Assembly (NCBI GenBank): GCA_963978895.1
Contig: CAXBUH010000067.1
Location: 62,001-126,000 of the forward strand
Length of the DNA stretch: 64,000 nucleotides
Direction: 5' to 3'
DNA from: Erpobdella octoculata
Lineage: Eukaryota; Annelida; Clitellata; Hirudinida; Erpobdellidae
Both the position numbers and the translations under genes were made by a program. The notes under the pieces are model-generated. The model saw only the letters and a program-made list of their open reading frames with translations. It was not told where the DNA came from and ran no database searches. Shown piece after piece: positions 47,140 to 60,234 of the stretch. Numbering within the stretch: the stretch's first letter is position 1; every line of letters starts with the position of its first letter.

Positions 47140-48180
47140 TTTACACCCAAAAGCGTTGGCCGCTGGGGCAGAGCCCCAAATTTTGCTGGGGCAGCTTACA
47201 ACGCTCTTCTAGACCCCCTAGTCGCGAATGGCTTGCTTTGTTCACTTCGTCCAGATTGATGGAAATGTGGAGTCTAAAAAGTTCCTTAAAATAATCCCTG
47301 GTTGATGTTGTCCAATCGATCCGAAAATTATATATGTTACATAAGCAACGAGCCTATTAGCATAGACAAAATATCGACAAAAATATCACAATTAATTGTT
47401 TAATTAAATTTTGTCCAATCGATCCGAAAATTTGATAGAATGCATTGTTAATCAGTTCGGAAATATGTTTACATTTTAAGTCTCTAGCTCATCGGGAAGT
47501 TAGTTTAAAATCGATTGCAAAATTTGACGACAGACATACAGAGAAGTCAAGTTAAGTAAAAGTGTGTAAAAAAGTGTACAGAAATAGTCCTCATTGGTGT
47601 CAGAAGTGGGATTTGAAAGAATGGTTTTACAATTACTGGAAGAACTTACCGTGGTGAGCTGAGGCGGGAGCTAAGAAAACGGGGGAAAAAACCCGAGCTC
47701 GTGGACCGCCTCTGGACAACATTGGAAGACGATGAGTTTGACTCAGAAGAATACTAGTTTGATACAAATAAAAAAATAATAAACTGGATAGCAGAATTGA
47801 AAAGAGAAATAAACGAAGCATCACAGGAGAGAATGAAAAAATAAGCAAATAGGAAAAAATTAAGAAAAAAAAACAGCTTAAGAGAAGACGAGAGACACGT
47901 TATTTTTTAATGGTCAGGCTGTCCTGAAAACAAAATGGCAGCAGCCGGTGCGGCGATGCTGCAAGTAAACAGCAAATCATTGCATGAAAACATGGGATCC
48001 TGTGGTAATTGTTTGCCTGAGTGTTGTCTGGATGGCAAAGCTGATGAGAGTCTAGTCACGGAGATGTCTGAGCCAGTAATGGACACAGTTCTGGACCAAC
48101 ATGTTGCTGGTAACGAATATATTGTGGGTTGATGCGGCAAAACCCAGTTTGAACCGGAGTCTGCCATAGAGACGGCGATT
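47140..48180 (+). pseudogene. LTR retrotransposon remnant with primer site and SAP-like Gag start
   Basis: TTGGTGTCAGAAGTGGGAT at about 47595 looks like a tRNA primer-binding site, so the sequence before it would be LTR. The broken plus-strand frame after it includes LRRELRKRGKKPELVDRL, a SAP-like motif found at the start of some Gypsy-group Gag proteins. 47935-48132 is the longest remaining open piece. No protease, reverse transcriptase or second LTR is visible. Confidence 0.55.
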
Positions 48181-49290
48181 CAGTGAAATCTTGGAGGGAC
48201 GAGGATTTTAAAAATTTAACTTAGAGAATCTTCAAACTCAAATGATTATACTAATATACACTAGTATGTTGTATTTTCATGTAAAAAATCATAATAATTA
48301 AAACGACAGTTAAAAATATTAACTTTTATTTAATATTGAACGCAGACAAAAAACGTTCAAATTATGAATGTAACAAAGGGTATAGGAGTTGTGTCCAGAT
48401 GATGAGCGTCTCTTAAGTTTAAATGATCGTATAAACTGCGTGGAGCGCCTTTCTAATGTAAACTACAAGGCTTGCATTTATTTAGTATCTTCCTATGTAA
48501 AGGACTTGTAATAAGTTTTTAACGGTTCACTTGTTTAAATTAAAACGCAAAAAAATGGATTTGGAAAATATCTACTTGTTACTTTTCATTAGCAAACAAA
48601 TAAAAAATAATTGTATCATTGTTTATGTTTTTTTCAATTCTGGAAACACTTTAATGTTCCAGCCGAATTGAAACGTCTCTTTTTGTTTACTGTTTCGAGT
48701 ACGTAAGCAATTAGTTCACAAAAAGTGTTTTGGGACCATGTAAGTTGATAGAGTTTAATTATGGAGAAAGGTTAATGACACAGGACGGGGACATCAACCA
48801 AGTGCTTATTGTAAAGTATGTGAATGTGACCGGAAAAACGACAGAAGTCACCTGGTCATCATGCACATGGGACGTCAACCAAAAGAAACAATTTTTGTAA
48901 ACTCAACTTTATGGCGTTTTATAGTATTTAGGAAAGTTTTACAATTTTGATTAAGGTTTGTGTTAGAAACACAATAAAAATTAAAGAACTCAAGTTGTTA
49001 AATTTGAAGTGGTAGAAAATTACAAAACTTGAGGACCCCTATACGTCCTAATCGAAACAACCAGTTACCGTGGTTGAATCACTCAGTTTGACAGAAAATA
49101 ACTTTGCTCTGAATAAAAATTTGTTTGCTTTGACAAAAAAATAATTAATTGCCTTTTGTTGCAATTTATTCATTTGTAAATCATAAACATTCAGTGGTCT
49201 AAACTTAAACTGTTTGCATTGGATGCAGATACCAAAGATCCTACTTTAAATCTGAGTGCAAGATTCCGTACCCAGTTTTTCTAAGTGATC
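48181..49290. other. AT-rich sequence, nothing supported
   Basis: No recognised repeat or gene; possibly the decayed continuation of the LTR remnant. Confidence 0.4.
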
Positions 49291-49297
49291 ATAGACA

Positions 49298-50300
49298 CAG
49301 AGGCGTAGGAAGGGGGGCAAGGGAGACAGTTGTCCTCGGGCGCAAGGCTGGTGGCGCATTTTCAGTATGCAAAAGTTTTTTTTATTATTATTTTCCTGTA
49401 TCTAGCAATTTCTATTGCTCCAACTACCCCTCCCCCCGGTATTCAGATTTTTTTTTGAAGAAAAAATGAAAAAAGAATTTCGCGAAAAATTTGTGAAAAG
49501 TGGCTCGGAGTATCTCTCCAACCCGCAGGCGCGTCGCATCGCTTTAAAAAGTGAGGGGAACAACCAGGGGCGGATCCAGGAATTTCTTAAGGGGGGCCCG
49601 AAATTTTTTCCGGTTTTTTTAATTTTGATTGCTGTCGTTATAAAGCACGTTGTAAGATATCTTGAATTTTTTATTTATTAGAGCTAAACAAAAGGAATCG
49701 AAATTAAACTTTTAATTTACTTTCATTTTCCCCCTCTTTTTTCTTTTTTTCTCTTTCACTTTCTTTCTGTATTTTTTCTCTCTGGAGCAATATCAACACA
49801 AACCACCTTTTTTTTTCACCATAGAGTTAGGTCATCAGACACTTAAAAGCTAAAATTAAGTGAACCATGAAAAACATTTGTAATTAGGCGGCTACTAATT
49901 GTTTGCAATTTTTTGATGATAATAAGTCTATAAAATAGAGAAAACCCTTAACCATATTCTTTTAAATACTGGATATGGGAAATATGTAAATTGAAAATAT
50001 AAAAAACTTTCGAATCAATATGGAAAAACTAAGTTTTTAATATTACTTTTCACTTTAAAAAATCAAATATCGCTTTCCTTAAATAAACTAAAAACTGGTG
50101 GTTCATTTCTTTACAGAAAAGTTTAAACCTCTGAATCTTCAACTGTACACCTCTTAAGCCAATTTAAGTCATCATTTCTATTTTCCTGGGGGCCCAAAAC
50201 TACGTCAAGGGGCCAACTGAAAAGTCAGAAAGAAAATACCTCTCTGCTCCCTCCAAATAGCGGTCCCATCACAGCACTCTCCTTGGAGTCCCAGCAAAGA
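49298..50300. repeat. Edges of DNA elements with CAGAGGCG and CAGGGGCGGATCC ends
   Basis: CAGAGGCGTAGGAAGGGGGG (about 49298) and CAGGGGCGGATCCAGGAATT (about 49566) look like termini of non-autonomous DNA elements. A G-rich stretch with GGGGCCCAAAACTACG near 50190 may be another end. I could not pair the ends. Confidence 0.4.
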
Positions 50301-50309
50301 TAGATTGAA

Positions 50310-50830
50310 ACGCAGTAAATAATCTTTATAGGACCAGCTGTCATTGCCGTAGAGGAAGATGGAGCAGCATTGAGCCCTAGAAAGATTTTTTAAGGTATTA
50401 ATTTGTCATTTACAAACTTGTTGCAGATAGACAACTGATCCGTTTTGTTGGTATCAGTTGTACCATCACCAATTAAGGCGTATTAGCCATATTTCGATAA
50501 TTTATTTCATCCAAGAGATTACGCTGCAATTGATCAGCCATGAGAGATAACATCTCATTTTGAATGTCTGGATGGGTGAGAGGTTTAGATCGACGCAGCT
50601 ATTCAGCTAAGGCGTCGTCATATTCTGATCGAAGCTCAAGTAATTGTATGATTTTAAAGTTTCTGGGAAGAAGATCTCTCTTTCCGGTGAAGTTCTCCTT
50701 GTGACCAAGTCTCGCCAGACGTTTCCGGGATCATCATCGGATCAGCTAACCAGTTACGAGACTTTCCGTGGCTAGAATCGGCCAACCCATCCGTGCTCAA
50801 GGTTTGAGTTTCTTTTCAAGTTTTCCCGCC
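50310..50830 (-). pseudogene. DUF4371-type (ZMYM1-like) hAT transposase fragment
   Basis: The minus-strand reading with frame changes gives LLELRSEYDDALAE, then HPDIQNEMLSLMADQLQRNL, then DGTTDTNKTDQLSICNKFV. These match the DUF4371 region of ZMYM1-like hAT proteins, including the Asp of the DxTTD motif. It is heavily decayed. Confidence 0.75.
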
Positions 50831-50855
50831 GGTCTGAGTTTAGATAAGTAGGCAG

Positions 50856-51720
50856 GGACGTAAATTCAGCATTTTCCAGGGGGGGGGCAAAATTTTCCCG
50901 CCGTTATATAGTTTACTGACAAGGTTACCCGGTGTTGTCCGGGTTTTTTGTGCTTAGTTTTGTCTCGTTTATGCCAATGAAACGTCAAAGAAATAACAGA
51001 TTTTTTTGTAATTTTTCAAAATTTTCTCATCAATGAAGTTACCTGCATGCCAAATGTTGTTAAAATTGTTCCTGCGGCTTGGATGTAATAAACAAATGCT
51101 CTCACACACACATTACCTTTTACATTTATATAAATACGTAGGTACAAGCAAAGAGGGATGGGAAAATGCATCCCCCATTAGAGTATCCATTGAAATTTTT
51201 TGGGTATAATACCTTGTTTTTGGAAAACGACCGCAGCTTTTTGGGAGGAGAAATTGGAAGTCTTTGAAAAAATTTTGAAAAATACTTACAACTACCCTTA
51301 CCGGTTCTCAGCTTTTTGGAAGAGAATATAAAAAAATTTCTAAAGTGAATCCCCCACCAGAAAATTCTGGATTCGCCACGCGCCACTGGGTATAAGGGGG
51401 ATGAATGATTTAATCATATTGCAGTAAAACAAGTAAAGGAAAAACGAGTTTTTCAACACAAACTTTGATTTCTAATTCATTCAATTTAGAAATGCAAAAG
51501 ATGTTCAAGGTTTTTTTTTTTAATCATGTATTTTCATCAAATATAAAGCTATGCTGAAAGTTTCAACTTCCTAGCTAGTCAAAATGCTGGTTAAATTTCA
51601 CTTGCAAGATACGCGTACAGAGAAAGACACACACACACACACAAACAAACAGAGATTGTAACCTAAATAAAAGTTTGTAAAAAAGATGTCCAAAATGGGG
51701 TGGGTATAATTTTATTTTAT
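50856..51720 (-). mobile_element. Partial copy of hAT-D (right-hand end)
   Basis: It begins CAGGGACGTAAATTCAGC and runs as the reverse complement of about 39406 down to 38560, including the CACGCGCCACTGGG segment. It lacks the left half. Confidence 0.85.
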
Positions 51721-51754
51721 TTATAAATATAAATATAAATATAAATATATAAAT

Positions 51755-52039
51755 ATAAATACGACTCTATTAGGAATCGAACCCACGTGTCTACGGCAAC
51801 ACCGCCTCGCCTAAATGCAAGCGCTCTTACCAACTGAGCCACCGACCATCAACAAAAATGATAGCTAGATGTCTCAGTCTTTCGGAGCTACTTAACATTA
51901 GACTACGACTATGATAGGCTCAGAACTCCTTACTTCGGGTCGACAGCTAGTCTGCTGCCAGATAAATAAATTTCTTATGAAGGGAAACATTGCGTTGAAA
52001 TGTTTCGAGAGCCTACAAATAGGATGACTAACTGTCACC

Positions 52040-52045
<6 letters not shown>
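51755..52045 (-). repeat. tRNA-derived SINE (301-bp family), single copy
   Basis: The minus strand carries GGCTCAGTTGGTAAGAGC and GGGTTCGATTCC, with the same body as 13881-14530. (TA)n follows at its body edge. Confidence 0.85.

Positions 52046-52131
<86 letters not shown>
52046..52131. repeat. (TA)n microsatellite
   Basis: TA tract between the SINE and a Penelope-like 3' tail fragment (52132-52172). Confidence 0.97.
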
Positions 52132-52133
<2 letters not shown>

Positions 52134-52587
52134 TTGAGACATGCTCTAAGAAATACAACTCGCCATATGGCATATACATATATATATATTTTCTTTCAGG
52201 GACGCGCTATTAAAGACAATAGACCATTTTGCGTTTATTATTTTTTTAGACAGACATTCTAAATTTTTCAAACTACATACATTCTTTGATTCAACTCGGG
52301 CTAACGGACCGTTTCGACTAACATTGTCATCCTCAGAGCCCATTTAAAATTTAAACCAAACGTCGACGCAAGAAACGATACAATGAAATAAACAATAAAA
52401 CCAGGTAGAGCGTACCTACCCTAGATATTAGAATATCGTAAAAGGAACTGAGATAAAATTAATAGAAATATATATTAAGAAAGTTCAAATAATTTAAAAA
52501 TAAAATAGTATGTACAAGAATATGGCTATGGTCGTAATTTGCTTATAGAAGAATACAATGTAAAATTACAAACATGAACATGTTATT

Positions 52588-53423
52588 TTATTTTTTTCTT
52601 CTTATTGTTATATTACCACTATAAAGTAGAATAGGCAATTCAACGGGTTTGTCATCTCCCGGCGGGAATTCCCATTGGTCCCCTTCAGGATTTCCACTGA
52701 GGTCACTGTTGATGCCATGGGCGCCATCAGTCACACAATAAACAGAAGGTAGTGGATCAACAGGTTCATTGCTACACATCACAAATTCGTCCTCGTCCGA
52801 TAATGTTTGATCCGCGATCATGTCAGTATTTTGTGTGCAATCCGTCCCATGTTGACCCGAGATGAGAGAGTTAGTATTCAAAGGAGAATCAGGAATGCAT
52901 CGTGTTGCAACATCAGACAATGCGAATTTATTAGGTTCTTCTGTTGAGGTTTTACTAGATGTATCACTGACATCCTGGGCACAATGAGTCCCACAACAGG
53001 TGGAAACAGGAGACTTGTCCCGACACGACAAATCCTCATCGACACTGTTCATTAATGTTTCGTTAGAGGTCGTGTCATTATCCCGTGTGTTATCACTTGC
53101 AAGACAAGCCGAGATGAGATCTTCACTCCAACGTCATCATTTAAAGTACTATTCAACTCCAAGGCACTCTTAGCTACCGAATGTGAAGAAAGGATGGGAC
53201 GAACAGATCCGTCAACAACACAAGCCGAAAGTTCTTTGCCATCAGTTACTAAAGTCGAACTGATGTTTAGAATTATATCCTGCGAATCATCCATCGCGAA
53301 ATCAGTGGAAACTGGAGGGTCGACAGATCTGTCGCCACGACAACGAAAACCACCGACGACCAATGTTGAGACGCCACGAGATGTAGTAGCCATAGCAGAG
53401 GGGTATGACTGATATTGGAGCAA
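52588..53423 (-). CDS. Acidic Ser/Thr-rich frame in the Penelope-like element 3' part, one frameshift
   Basis: Two overlapping minus-strand frames (53423-53052 and 53052-52588) would join through a single frameshift near 53090-53100 into about 275 residues. Composition is rich in Ser, Thr, Asp and Cys (for example SDVATRCIPDSPLNTNSL) without a domain I know. It starts in the end of the GIY-YIG frame. It could be a C-terminal extension of the element's protein or a second reading frame; the 45-kb copy has only a short acidic tail there. Confidence 0.4.
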
Positions 53424-53565
53424 TAGGGTTCTGTCAAATTATTATATTGCATATTTATAGAGGGTCGTTCTTGAGATATCAGTAAAGCTTCTTTAATTTT
53501 TAATCTAACAGGATCGGTATCTTGAACAATTATTTCGGTATTTTCATTCAGTGTTTTTTTGTTGG

Positions 53566-53674
53566 TGTAAGATGAAGATGATTCATCTTACGTATTTTTA
53601 TAGTATTTGTTTATTTTATTTTATTATGTGTGCATTTTATTATGATTGGATATGTCGAAACAATAAGTCATATA

Positions 53675-53758
<84 letters not shown>

Positions 53759-53827
53759 TTATATATTTATATATATATATGTATGTGTGTACGTGTGTGC
53801 GTTTATTATTTTTTTTATCTAGGAATT

Positions 53828-53864
<37 letters not shown>

Positions 53865-54192
53865 CTTTTTCCGGATTTTTAATATTAAGATAAGAAATAT
53901 TAATTGTGTATGAATTTTGAGAATTTAGACAGTGTGTTAAAAGTTGAGTGTTCGAGAAGATAATAAAAGTTTGAAGAGACGTGCTGCAGAGAGAAATTGG
54001 AATTAACAAAAGATTTGTTCGAACCGTGCGAAATTCTACAAAGTGAGATAATTCAGTTTTTTTGAGTCCAGTTAAAAGATTATATTCAAGGAAGAATAAT
54101 TAAGTTAAAATAAATTCGAGAAATATTGTGTTATAAATAACTTCGACTTTAGCGTTACGAATCGCTAGAAAGCATATTCCTCTACGTTTACA
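53566..54192 (+). repeat. 5' LTR
   Basis: TG...CA ends. It contains a TA tract (about 53676-53760), a second one near 53840-53863, and an AATAAA near 53961. Confidence 0.95.
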
Positions 54193-54293
54193 TTGGTGAC
54201 CTCGACGTATTTACGCATTTTCATTCGTAAAATCTTTTCTGAAGTTGTTTGTCCACAAGTGACCGAATATTTTTTTTTTCTCTTTCGTGAAAG

Positions 54294-56180
54294 ATGTCTG
54301 ACAAGAAATTCATTGCGATGGGACAGGCTCTAGGCTATTCCGGAGAAGATTTAAGGAATTACGTTAAAGAGCTAAAGGATGAAGAAAGAGTTAGGAGATT
54401 AGAAGAACGTGAAGAAAAAAAACAAGAACGGGAAGAGCGGGAACGGGAACGTGAACACGAAGAGAAGAAGACTCAAGAAGCTAAAGAAGAACGAAAACTC
54501 CAACTTCAACAAGCTAAAGAAGAACGAGAACTTCAACTTCTACGTGAGCGCGAACAACGCCAGCATGAATTGGAATTGAAAAAGCTGGAATTAGAGGCCC
54601 TAACGAAAAAAGAGCCAAAGGTAGAAGTAACAAAGATTCCATATCCAAAGTTCTCGGAAGGTGACGACGTGGATGCATTTCTGCTCTGTTTTGAGGCATT
54701 GGCCACGGCAAATGATCATCCAAAAAAGGGTTGGGGAATGCTTCTGGGTTCCCTGCTCAGTGCTAAGACATTGGAAGTGTTTGGCCAACTCAGCGATAGT
54801 CAGATGCAGGATTACGAGTCGGTAAAAGAGGCACTCCTTCGCCGTTTTGGGAAGTCGGCAGAAGACTACCGAATAAAGTTTCGAGAGTCAAAGCTTGAAC
54901 CAGAAGAGACTTGGGAACAGTATCTGGTGCGACTGGTTAGTTACCTCAGGCGCTGGGTGGATCTCGCGGATACAAAAAACTTTTTGTTTTTGTTTCTAAA
55001 AGAGCAGTTCTTTGGAAAGTGTCCGTCGGGAATGGCTGAGTATTTGTTGGAGAAAGAAAGCGGTGACGTCAATGAGTTGAGTCGCTGGGTCAACAAGTAC
55101 AATCAAGCTCACCCAGTCAAAAGCTTGGCAAAGGTCGAGAACGCAAGCAGGATTAGCGGAAATCGTGGTCAACCAGACTCTGACTCGGGAATGGTTGGAC
55201 CACGCTGTTACAATTGCAATAAGCTGGGCCATATGGCAAAGGATTGTCATCACGCTGGACAGATCGCGAGGGACTACAGTCAAGGCACTCAAGCAACTCC
55301 AGTCATGTGCCAAGCGCGTAGAGAGGCCAACTTGACACCACCATGCAAAGATTCTGGAGTAGTGAATGCATGCGCGGTCATGGTGTTGGATGGTAAATTG
55401 AATGAGGTCCAATTAAAATGTGGATGCTTTTCACCGGTAATAGCGGATGGTTGTTTTCACTCAGGAGACAAATTTAAATTAACCAGAGGGTTTGTGAACA
55501 GAAAACCGGTAAAAGTTTTGAGAGACACTGGCTGTACTGCCATAATAGTAAAGGAATCATTAGTGCACCCGCGTCAGATGACCGGAAGAACAAAACCTTG
55601 TGTTTTGATCGACGGCACAGTTCGGGTAGCTCCAACAGCAGTGGTAAAAATCAAAACAGACTGGTTCAGAGGAACCAGAGAGGTGGTGTGCATGAAAAAC
55701 CTACTTTGCGATCTCGTGCTGGGAAATGTTGAAGGGGTAAGGGGTTTTAATGCAATGGCGGCAGGAAAACGCTTTGGTCGGAAACCACAGAAATCCGCTT
55801 CCAACTACGACAGCACTCAGAGGAATGATCGGGTAAATTTTAGAAAATCGTCGGCTAACTCGGAGCTGTATCAAAGCAAGAAAAGAAACACGTCTGCCAT
55901 TTCAAAGGTAGGAAATAAAGTTGAGGCAAAAGTTCAAGCTTTGAATTCGCCAAAAGAAAGACCAAGGCTCAATCTTCTGCCTAGAGGCCAAAATGGAGGG
56001 GTGGGGAAAGATGGAAAGTTGAATTCGGCAATCTTCGGAGATGCCCGCCCTGTTGACACAGCACGCAGAGAAATAGAGATTGAGAATAAGTTGAAAGGAA
56101 ACTATTTCAAAGGCAAGGAGAACATCGGTGCTGACTTTCTTAGTCGTAAAGAGAGTGACGATGTAATCAAGAAACACTGA
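54294..56180 (+). CDS. Gag-protease protein of the LTR element, 628 codons, RT core deleted in frame
   Basis: ATG follows the primer site by about 90 bases. Residues 30-100 are a charged coiled coil. Residues about 110-270 form a SCAN-like Gag capsid region ([35 protein letters not shown]). A CCHC knuckle [14 protein letters not shown] lies near 305. An aspartic-protease site [12 protein letters not shown] lies near 408. The last 30 residues ([13 protein letters not shown]) look like the end of a Gypsy RNase H. The reverse transcriptase and integrase are missing, yet the frame is unbroken. It could supply capsid but not copy itself. Confidence 0.88.
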   Translation: MSDKKFIAMGQALGYSGEDLRNYVKELKDEERVRRLEEREEKKQEREEREREREHEEKKTQEAKEERKLQLQQAKEERELQLLREREQRQHELELKKLELEALTKKEPKVEVTKIPYPKFSEGDDVDAFLLCFEALATANDHPKKGWGMLLGSLLSAKTLEVFGQLSDSQMQDYESVKEALLRRFGKSAEDYRIKFRESKLEPEETWEQYLVRLVSYLRRWVDLADTKNFLFLFLKEQFFGKCPSGMAEYLLEKESGDVNELSRWVNKYNQAHPVKSLAKVENASRISGNRGQPDSDSGMVGPRCYNCNKLGHMAKDCHHAGQIARDYSQGTQATPVMCQARREANLTPPCKDSGVVNACAVMVLDGKLNEVQLKCGCFSPVIADGCFHSGDKFKLTRGFVNRKPVKVLRDTGCTAIIVKESLVHPRQMTGRTKPCVLIDGTVRVAPTAVVKIKTDWFRGTREVVCMKNLLCDLVLGNVEGVRGFNAMAAGKRFGRKPQKSASNYDSTQRNDRVNFRKSSANSELYQSKKRNTSAISKVGNKVEAKVQALNSPKERPRLNLLPRGQNGGVGKDGKLNSAIFGDARPVDTARREIEIENKLKGNYFKGKENIGADFLSRKESDDVIKKH

Positions 56181-56209
56181 CGCGTTTTTTTTTTCGAAGA
56201 GGGGGGATA

Positions 56210-57001
<792 letters not shown>

Positions 57002-57975
57002 GTTGGGTTTGTGTCCATGAGCAGTAACAAAATGTGAACAAATACTTCCTCCTTGGGTATGCATCGTTAGACGCCTTGAGAGGCTAGTACGCGTATGCCC
57101 TATGTATGTTTCAGGAGTTGTATGTGATTGTGGACACGTAAATTTGTAGGCAACATTAGTTTTCTGTAATTGAATAGTTTTTCTAGAGTTATTAGGAAAA
57201 ACCAGTTAATGCGTTTTTTTTGGTTCGAGTAGTAGATGTGAAGCTGCAGGCGTTGTGAGATTGGATTAGAAACCCGTACGTGGCTATGAATCAAATTCCT
57301 GATGGAGTCTTCGTCTCTTCTATAATTATCATGCATCTGTTCACAATAAAACAACGGTATCAGGGAATTCTGCGGCTGATTTTTAGAAGTACAATTGTTG
57401 TGCTTGCTATCAACAAATTTACGGATAGTATCATCCACCATTGAGTTGGAATAATTATTATTAACCAACAGAGTTTTAATTCGTTTGACTTCAGTGTTAA
57501 AATCAATCCATGTTTGAGAATATTTAAATGCTCTGTTAAAATAGCCAACAATAACACTGGTTTTGTATTTGTCAGGACAGTAACTGTCGCCACTAAGACA
57601 ATGACCGCCATCTGTGGGTTTGGTATATACGGTGGATAGAAATCCCTTTTCCGTCTGTGTCACAAGTATATCCAAGTATGCTAGTTGTCTTTGAAAGTTG
57701 CTAACCTCGGTTGTTAATTTCAGAACTGAATTTTTTTCAAATTGCAATTTTAGGTTTTCCATCTCATCTTTGTCCTGGCATAGTAAAAATATGTCATCAA
57801 CATATCTAGCATATAGTTTCGGTTTTTTAACTATAGCAAAAACTTTCCTTTCGACATGGCTCATGTAAAACTCAGCCAAGGTTGGACCAAGGGGTGAGCC
57901 CATGGCTACACCATCTATTTGAAGGTAGAGGTCACCATTAGGATGAAAAAAGGGTGTGTCTGTAGTACAAAGCTG
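57002..57975 (-). pseudogene. Penelope-like reverse transcriptase, C-terminal part
   Basis: The frame opens at the (TA)n edge, so its N-terminal half is gone. It contains [20 protein letters not shown] and LYARYVDDIFLLCQDKDEME (YVDD active site), then TVYTKPTDGGHCL, as in Penelope-like enzymes. A frameshift near 57180-57190 separates it from the endonuclease start (TNVAYKFTCPQSHTT). Reverse transcription primed at a nick, followed by integration, is the family's known mode; this copy cannot act. Confidence 0.88.

Positions 57976-58532
<557 letters not shown>

Positions 58533-58602
<70 letters not shown>
58533..58602. repeat. (TA)n microsatellite
   Basis: TA tract at the end of the preceding tail. 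Confidence 0.97.
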
Positions 58603-58604
<2 letters not shown>

Positions 58605-58619
58605 AATACATATACATAC

Positions 58620-58930
58620 ATAAATGAGCGAAAACGGGAACGGGAAGCCAACTGATGCCAACTGAAAGCGAAAGATAGAGCAGAAAGGGAAAGCGACCGA
58701 GAATGGGAAAGCAACCAGGAGCGAGAAAGCGACGGGAGCTGAAGAACGACCGAGAGCGGGAAAGCGACTGGGAGCGGGAAAGCGACTGGGAGCGGGAAAG
58801 CGACTGGGAGCGGAAAAGCGACCGGGAACGCGACGGGAACGGGAAAACGGAAAAGGAAACGAGAGCGAGAAAGACAAATATTAGAAAAACCTCTAAAAAC
58901 CCCGGGCAACGCCGGGTGCCCCCGCTAGAA
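58620..58930 (-). repeat. GC-rich minisatellite with CTAGC head
   Basis: GCGACTGGGAGCGGGAAA units end at CGGGCAACGCCGGGTGCC and CCCGCTAG. The head faces the next composite element. Confidence 0.88.
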
Positions 58931-58939
58931 TATATATAA

Positions 58940-60234
58940 ACTAGCAGTGCCCGTAGCGGCTTCGCTCGCATGAAATTAGAGAGTTTGAACCGTGCATCCA
59001 TAGTAGAGATCAATTTTTTAGGTCTCAGCTCGGCCCGTCGACAACTTAGCCCAGCCCGTTTTAGAAACCTAAACTCCTGGCCCGGAACAGCCCGTTTGAA
59101 TTAGGCCCGGCCCATTCTTACAGGCCTAGAAGTTCTATATACTTGATGAAAAACTTCGGCCCGTCCCACCTTGACTTCAGGTTTGGCCCGGCCCAACTGA
59201 AGACCCTAAAATCACGAAAATATCTATATACTTGGTGAAAAACCTCGGCCCGTCCCACTTTGATTTAAGGTTTGGCCTGGCCCGTGTGAAGACTCTAAAA
59301 CAACGGCTTGGCCCAACCGGTGATAAACTGGACTTAGCTACTTTTAACCGGCACAAAACTTCAAAATACTAATTTTTACATTTGTAGCACTTACAGTTTT
59401 TGAGTAGCAGTTATTTTGAAATCAAATAACCCCTATTTCCACCCCACATTTGAGGTCCTGGAAACCAAATTTTTAAAAAATGTTGAAACACTTATATCAT
59501 TATTTTTTGAGTAAATACTAAATACTAATTTTGACATCTGTAGCATTCACAGTTTTTGAGTAGCAGTTACTTTAAAAACCAAAGAAACCTTTTTCCACCC
59601 CACATTTGAGATCATGAAAATCAAAATTTCATATATCCTTATTTTTAGAGTAGAATCTAAATACTAATTTTTACTTTTGTAGCATTTACAGTTTTTGAGT
59701 AGCAGTTACTTTAAACACCAAGTAACCCAATTTTCCACCCCACATTTGAGGTCCTGAAAACCAAATTTTCAAAAAATAGTGAAACACGTATATCATTATT
59801 TTTAGAGTAGAAACTAAATACTAATTTTTACTTTTGTAGCATTTACAGTTTTTGAGTATCAGTTACTTTAAAAACCAAGTAATCCTATTGTCCAGCCCAA
59901 ATTTAAGGTCCTGGAAACCAAATTTATAAAAAAATGGTGAAACACGTATATCTTTATTTTTAGAATAGAAACTAAATACTAATTTTTAAATCTGTGGTAT
60001 TTACAGTTTTTGAGTAGCAGTTACTTTAAAAAACAAATAACCCTATTTCCACCCCACATTTGAAGTCCTGGAAATCAAATTTTCAAAAAATGCTAAAACA
60101 CGTATTTCATTATTTTTGGAGTAGAAACTAAATACTAATTTTTATTCCTGTAGCATTAATAGTTTTTGAGTAGAAGCTACTTTAAAAACCAAATAACCCA
60201 ATTTTCCAACCCACATTTGAGGTCCGGGAAACCG
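58940..60234 (+). repeat. Composite repeat: ACTAGCAGTGCCCG head, GGCCCG array, 157-bp satellite
   Basis: Same order as 25121-26082: head, about four GGCCCGTCCCAC units to 59345, then about five full 157-bp units. It stops abruptly at about 60234 where Helitron sequence begins. Confidence 0.88.

Noticed and set aside
53194..53412. Plus-strand frame of 72 codons
   Set aside because: Antisense shadow of the acidic minus-strand frame in the Penelope-like element.
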